This document shows positions 5,252-6,309 of a stretch of DNA of 6,309 bases, piece by piece. Source of the stretch: an archaeon (GTDB lineage: Archaea; Nanobdellota; Nanobdellia; Woesearchaeales; ARS49); the NCBI GenBank assembly GCA_016213425.1, contig JACRAI010000138.1, positions 1 through 6,309 on the forward strand. Reading direction: 5' to 3'. Below the pieces are notes generated by a model that saw only the letters and a list, made by a program, of their open reading frames with translations, made no database searches and was not told where the DNA came from. The position numbers and the translations under genes are program-made. Position 1 is the first letter of the stretch. The number at the start of each line of letters is the position of its first letter.

Positions 5252-6309
5252 TTAAGTATCTTTTGCAAGCAAAGTATTCAAGTATTGCACATTATTGTAA
5301 TTGTAAATTTTGGTTGGTACGGCAGTTATTCCGTGAACTGTTGTTGCTTGACCTAGTAATTTTGCGTGTATAATCTCTTTTTCTATCATGTATGTAGCGT
5401 CATTTTGTGTTAAGTCCGTAATTTCAAATCTTTTGTTCCAAGGACCTAAAACGCTTCCTTTTTGTTGACCCCCTGCAGAGTAAATATCTTTGCTGGGAGG
5501 AACTAACAAAACATCAATTGCCGTTCCTTTATTTCCTTTATACATATCTGTTACAAATATTTGTCCAAGTTGTGGATGAGCTTGCGAATTAAAACTAACA
5601 TTATTGAATTTCACACCGTTAAGTGTAAAACTTGAATAATAATTTCCTTGATTTGGAGGTCCATAAATATCTGTTACTTCCAAATCTCCAAAAGCAGTAT
5701 CTTTTTTATCTCCTTTATATAATTCTTTGAATGTTTTTACAAAGTATTTTGCAAATTTATCGTCAGGCATTTCAGTATTTAACTTTATACTAGAATAAAT
5801 ATTGTGTTGAGTCCTTAAATATATTTGAATATTTCCAGCTAAAACCGCTAATTTTGCCGGAGCATTTTGTCCTAGCATTATAACTGCAGCACCATAATAA
5901 ATGAAAACTCCTAATTTATCATCTAAATCTTTTCTTGTTACTTGACTGTTTAATAATGATTGACTTGAATAATTAGAAAACTGATTTGCTAGATTGCTTG
6001 CTAAAACTACATCACTTGCAGGACCTTTGTCATCAACTATATAATCAACTTCAGTTTTAGGCGTTGATTGCGGCGCAGGTGTTGTCGGTGCTGCCAAGCA
6101 TGCGCCATTACTGCATCCATAAGAGCATAATTCATTTCCACTTCCTTGTCCTCCGCCTTTTGCTTGTTTGTTTCCACAGAAGCATTCAAAAACATAATCT
6201 TGACCATTAATCACTTCACATTTTTCTGTGCAAATAATTCTATCCCACATACTTACTTCAGCATTATTATTAGGACTCCAGCCTCCATCAGGATCATCGC
6301 AAACCATAA
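5252..6309 (-). CDS. Secreted/surface protein with Cys-rich module and possible S-layer-like region (N-terminus cut by right edge)
   Basis: The frame is open to the right edge. An ATG at 6307 exists, but no signal peptide follows it and it falls inside the Cys-rich module, so the true start is almost certainly beyond the window; at least 351 residues are present. Counting from that Met, residues 3-70 hold eight cysteines (C3, C26, C30, C42, C44, C61, C65, C70), beginning with CDDPDGG and ending CSYGCSNGAC. This resembles the C-x-D-x-DGG Cys modules I recall from secreted Woesearchaeota/Pacearchaeota proteins. A Pro/Thr/Gln linker (72-86) follows. GPASDVVLASNLANQF (95-110) and a hydrophobic stretch at 133-160 are reminiscent of archaeal S-layer repeats, but weakly. 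The remaining 190 residues are Tyr/Asn-rich and unrecognised. Sequons at N112 and N236 fit an exterior location. Its stop lies one base from that of the convergent lipoprotein gene. Confidence 0.75.
   Translation of the reverse strand, partial: MVCDDPDGGWSPNNNAEVSMWDRIICTEKCEVINGQDYVFECFCGNKQAKGGGQGSGNELCSYGCSNGACLAAPTTPAPQSTPKTEVDYIVDDKGPASDVVLASNLANQFSNYSSQSLLNSQVTRKDLDDKLGVFIYYGAAVIMLGQNAPAKLAVLAGNIQIYLRTQHNIYSSIKLNTEMPDDKFAKYFVKTFKELYKGDKKDTAFGDLEVTDIYGPPNQGNYYSSFTLNGVKFNNVSFNSQAHPQLGQIFVTDMYKGNKGTAIDVLLVPPSKDIYSAGGQQKGSVLGPWNKRFEITDLTQNDATYMIEKEIIHAKLLGQATTVHGITAVPTKIYNYNNVQYLNTLLAKDT

Noticed and set aside
1..6309. CRISPR array or other direct-repeat block
   Set aside because: No regularly spaced repeats were seen on either strand; the repeated look of 1257-2835 is protein-level paralogy only.

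Overview
This 6.3 kb, AT-rich window looks like a chromosomal segment of a small-genome archaeon, most likely a DPANN lineage of the Woesearchaeota/Pacearchaeota/Nanoarchaeota type. Four things point there: the partial GTPase at the left edge has the archaeal (MJ1332-like) YchF sequence; a tRNA gene carries an intron with a textbook archaeal bulge-helix-bulge (BHB) splice motif and no encoded CCA; TATA-like boxes sit about 25-28 nt from start codons, as expected for leaderless transcripts; and there are secreted Cys-rich and lipoprotein genes of a kind common in these genomes. The lineage is an inference from memory, since no database was searched.

Layout. (1) 1-531, minus strand: N-terminal 177 residues of a YchF-type P-loop GTPase that runs off the left edge. 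(2) 532-580: a 49-nt divergent spacer with one palindromic TATA box, TTTTAAAA, about 25 nt from both start codons. (3) 581-3269, plus strand: a tightly overlapping five-gene operon. It holds a PHP-type metal phosphoesterase, three tandem divergent copies of one uncharacterised small cytosolic protein family (200, 165 and 161 aa), and RlmH, the SPOUT methyltransferase that in bacteria modifies pseudouridine 1915 in helix 69 of 23S rRNA. Gene overlaps are 26, 4, 4 and 1 nt. (4) 3270-3507: promoter, an intron-containing tRNA-Thr(UGU), a T-rich tract and the next promoter. (5) 3508-5250, plus strand: a lipoprotein with a complete MIDAS von Willebrand factor A domain and a YfbK-like layout. (6) 5252-6309, minus strand, cut by the right edge: a secreted or surface protein with a Cys-rich module, a Pro/Thr linker and a possibly S-layer-like region, converging on the lipoprotein gene with one base between the stop codons.

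The left half has a translation theme: a ribosome-associated GTPase family, an rRNA methyltransferase and a tRNA. The right half is a cell-surface pair. The least understood part is the three-paralog cassette translationally coupled to rlmH. It has no recognised function, and by position it is a candidate for a ribosome- or RNA-linked role. There is no sign of mobile elements, CRISPR arrays or integration scars.
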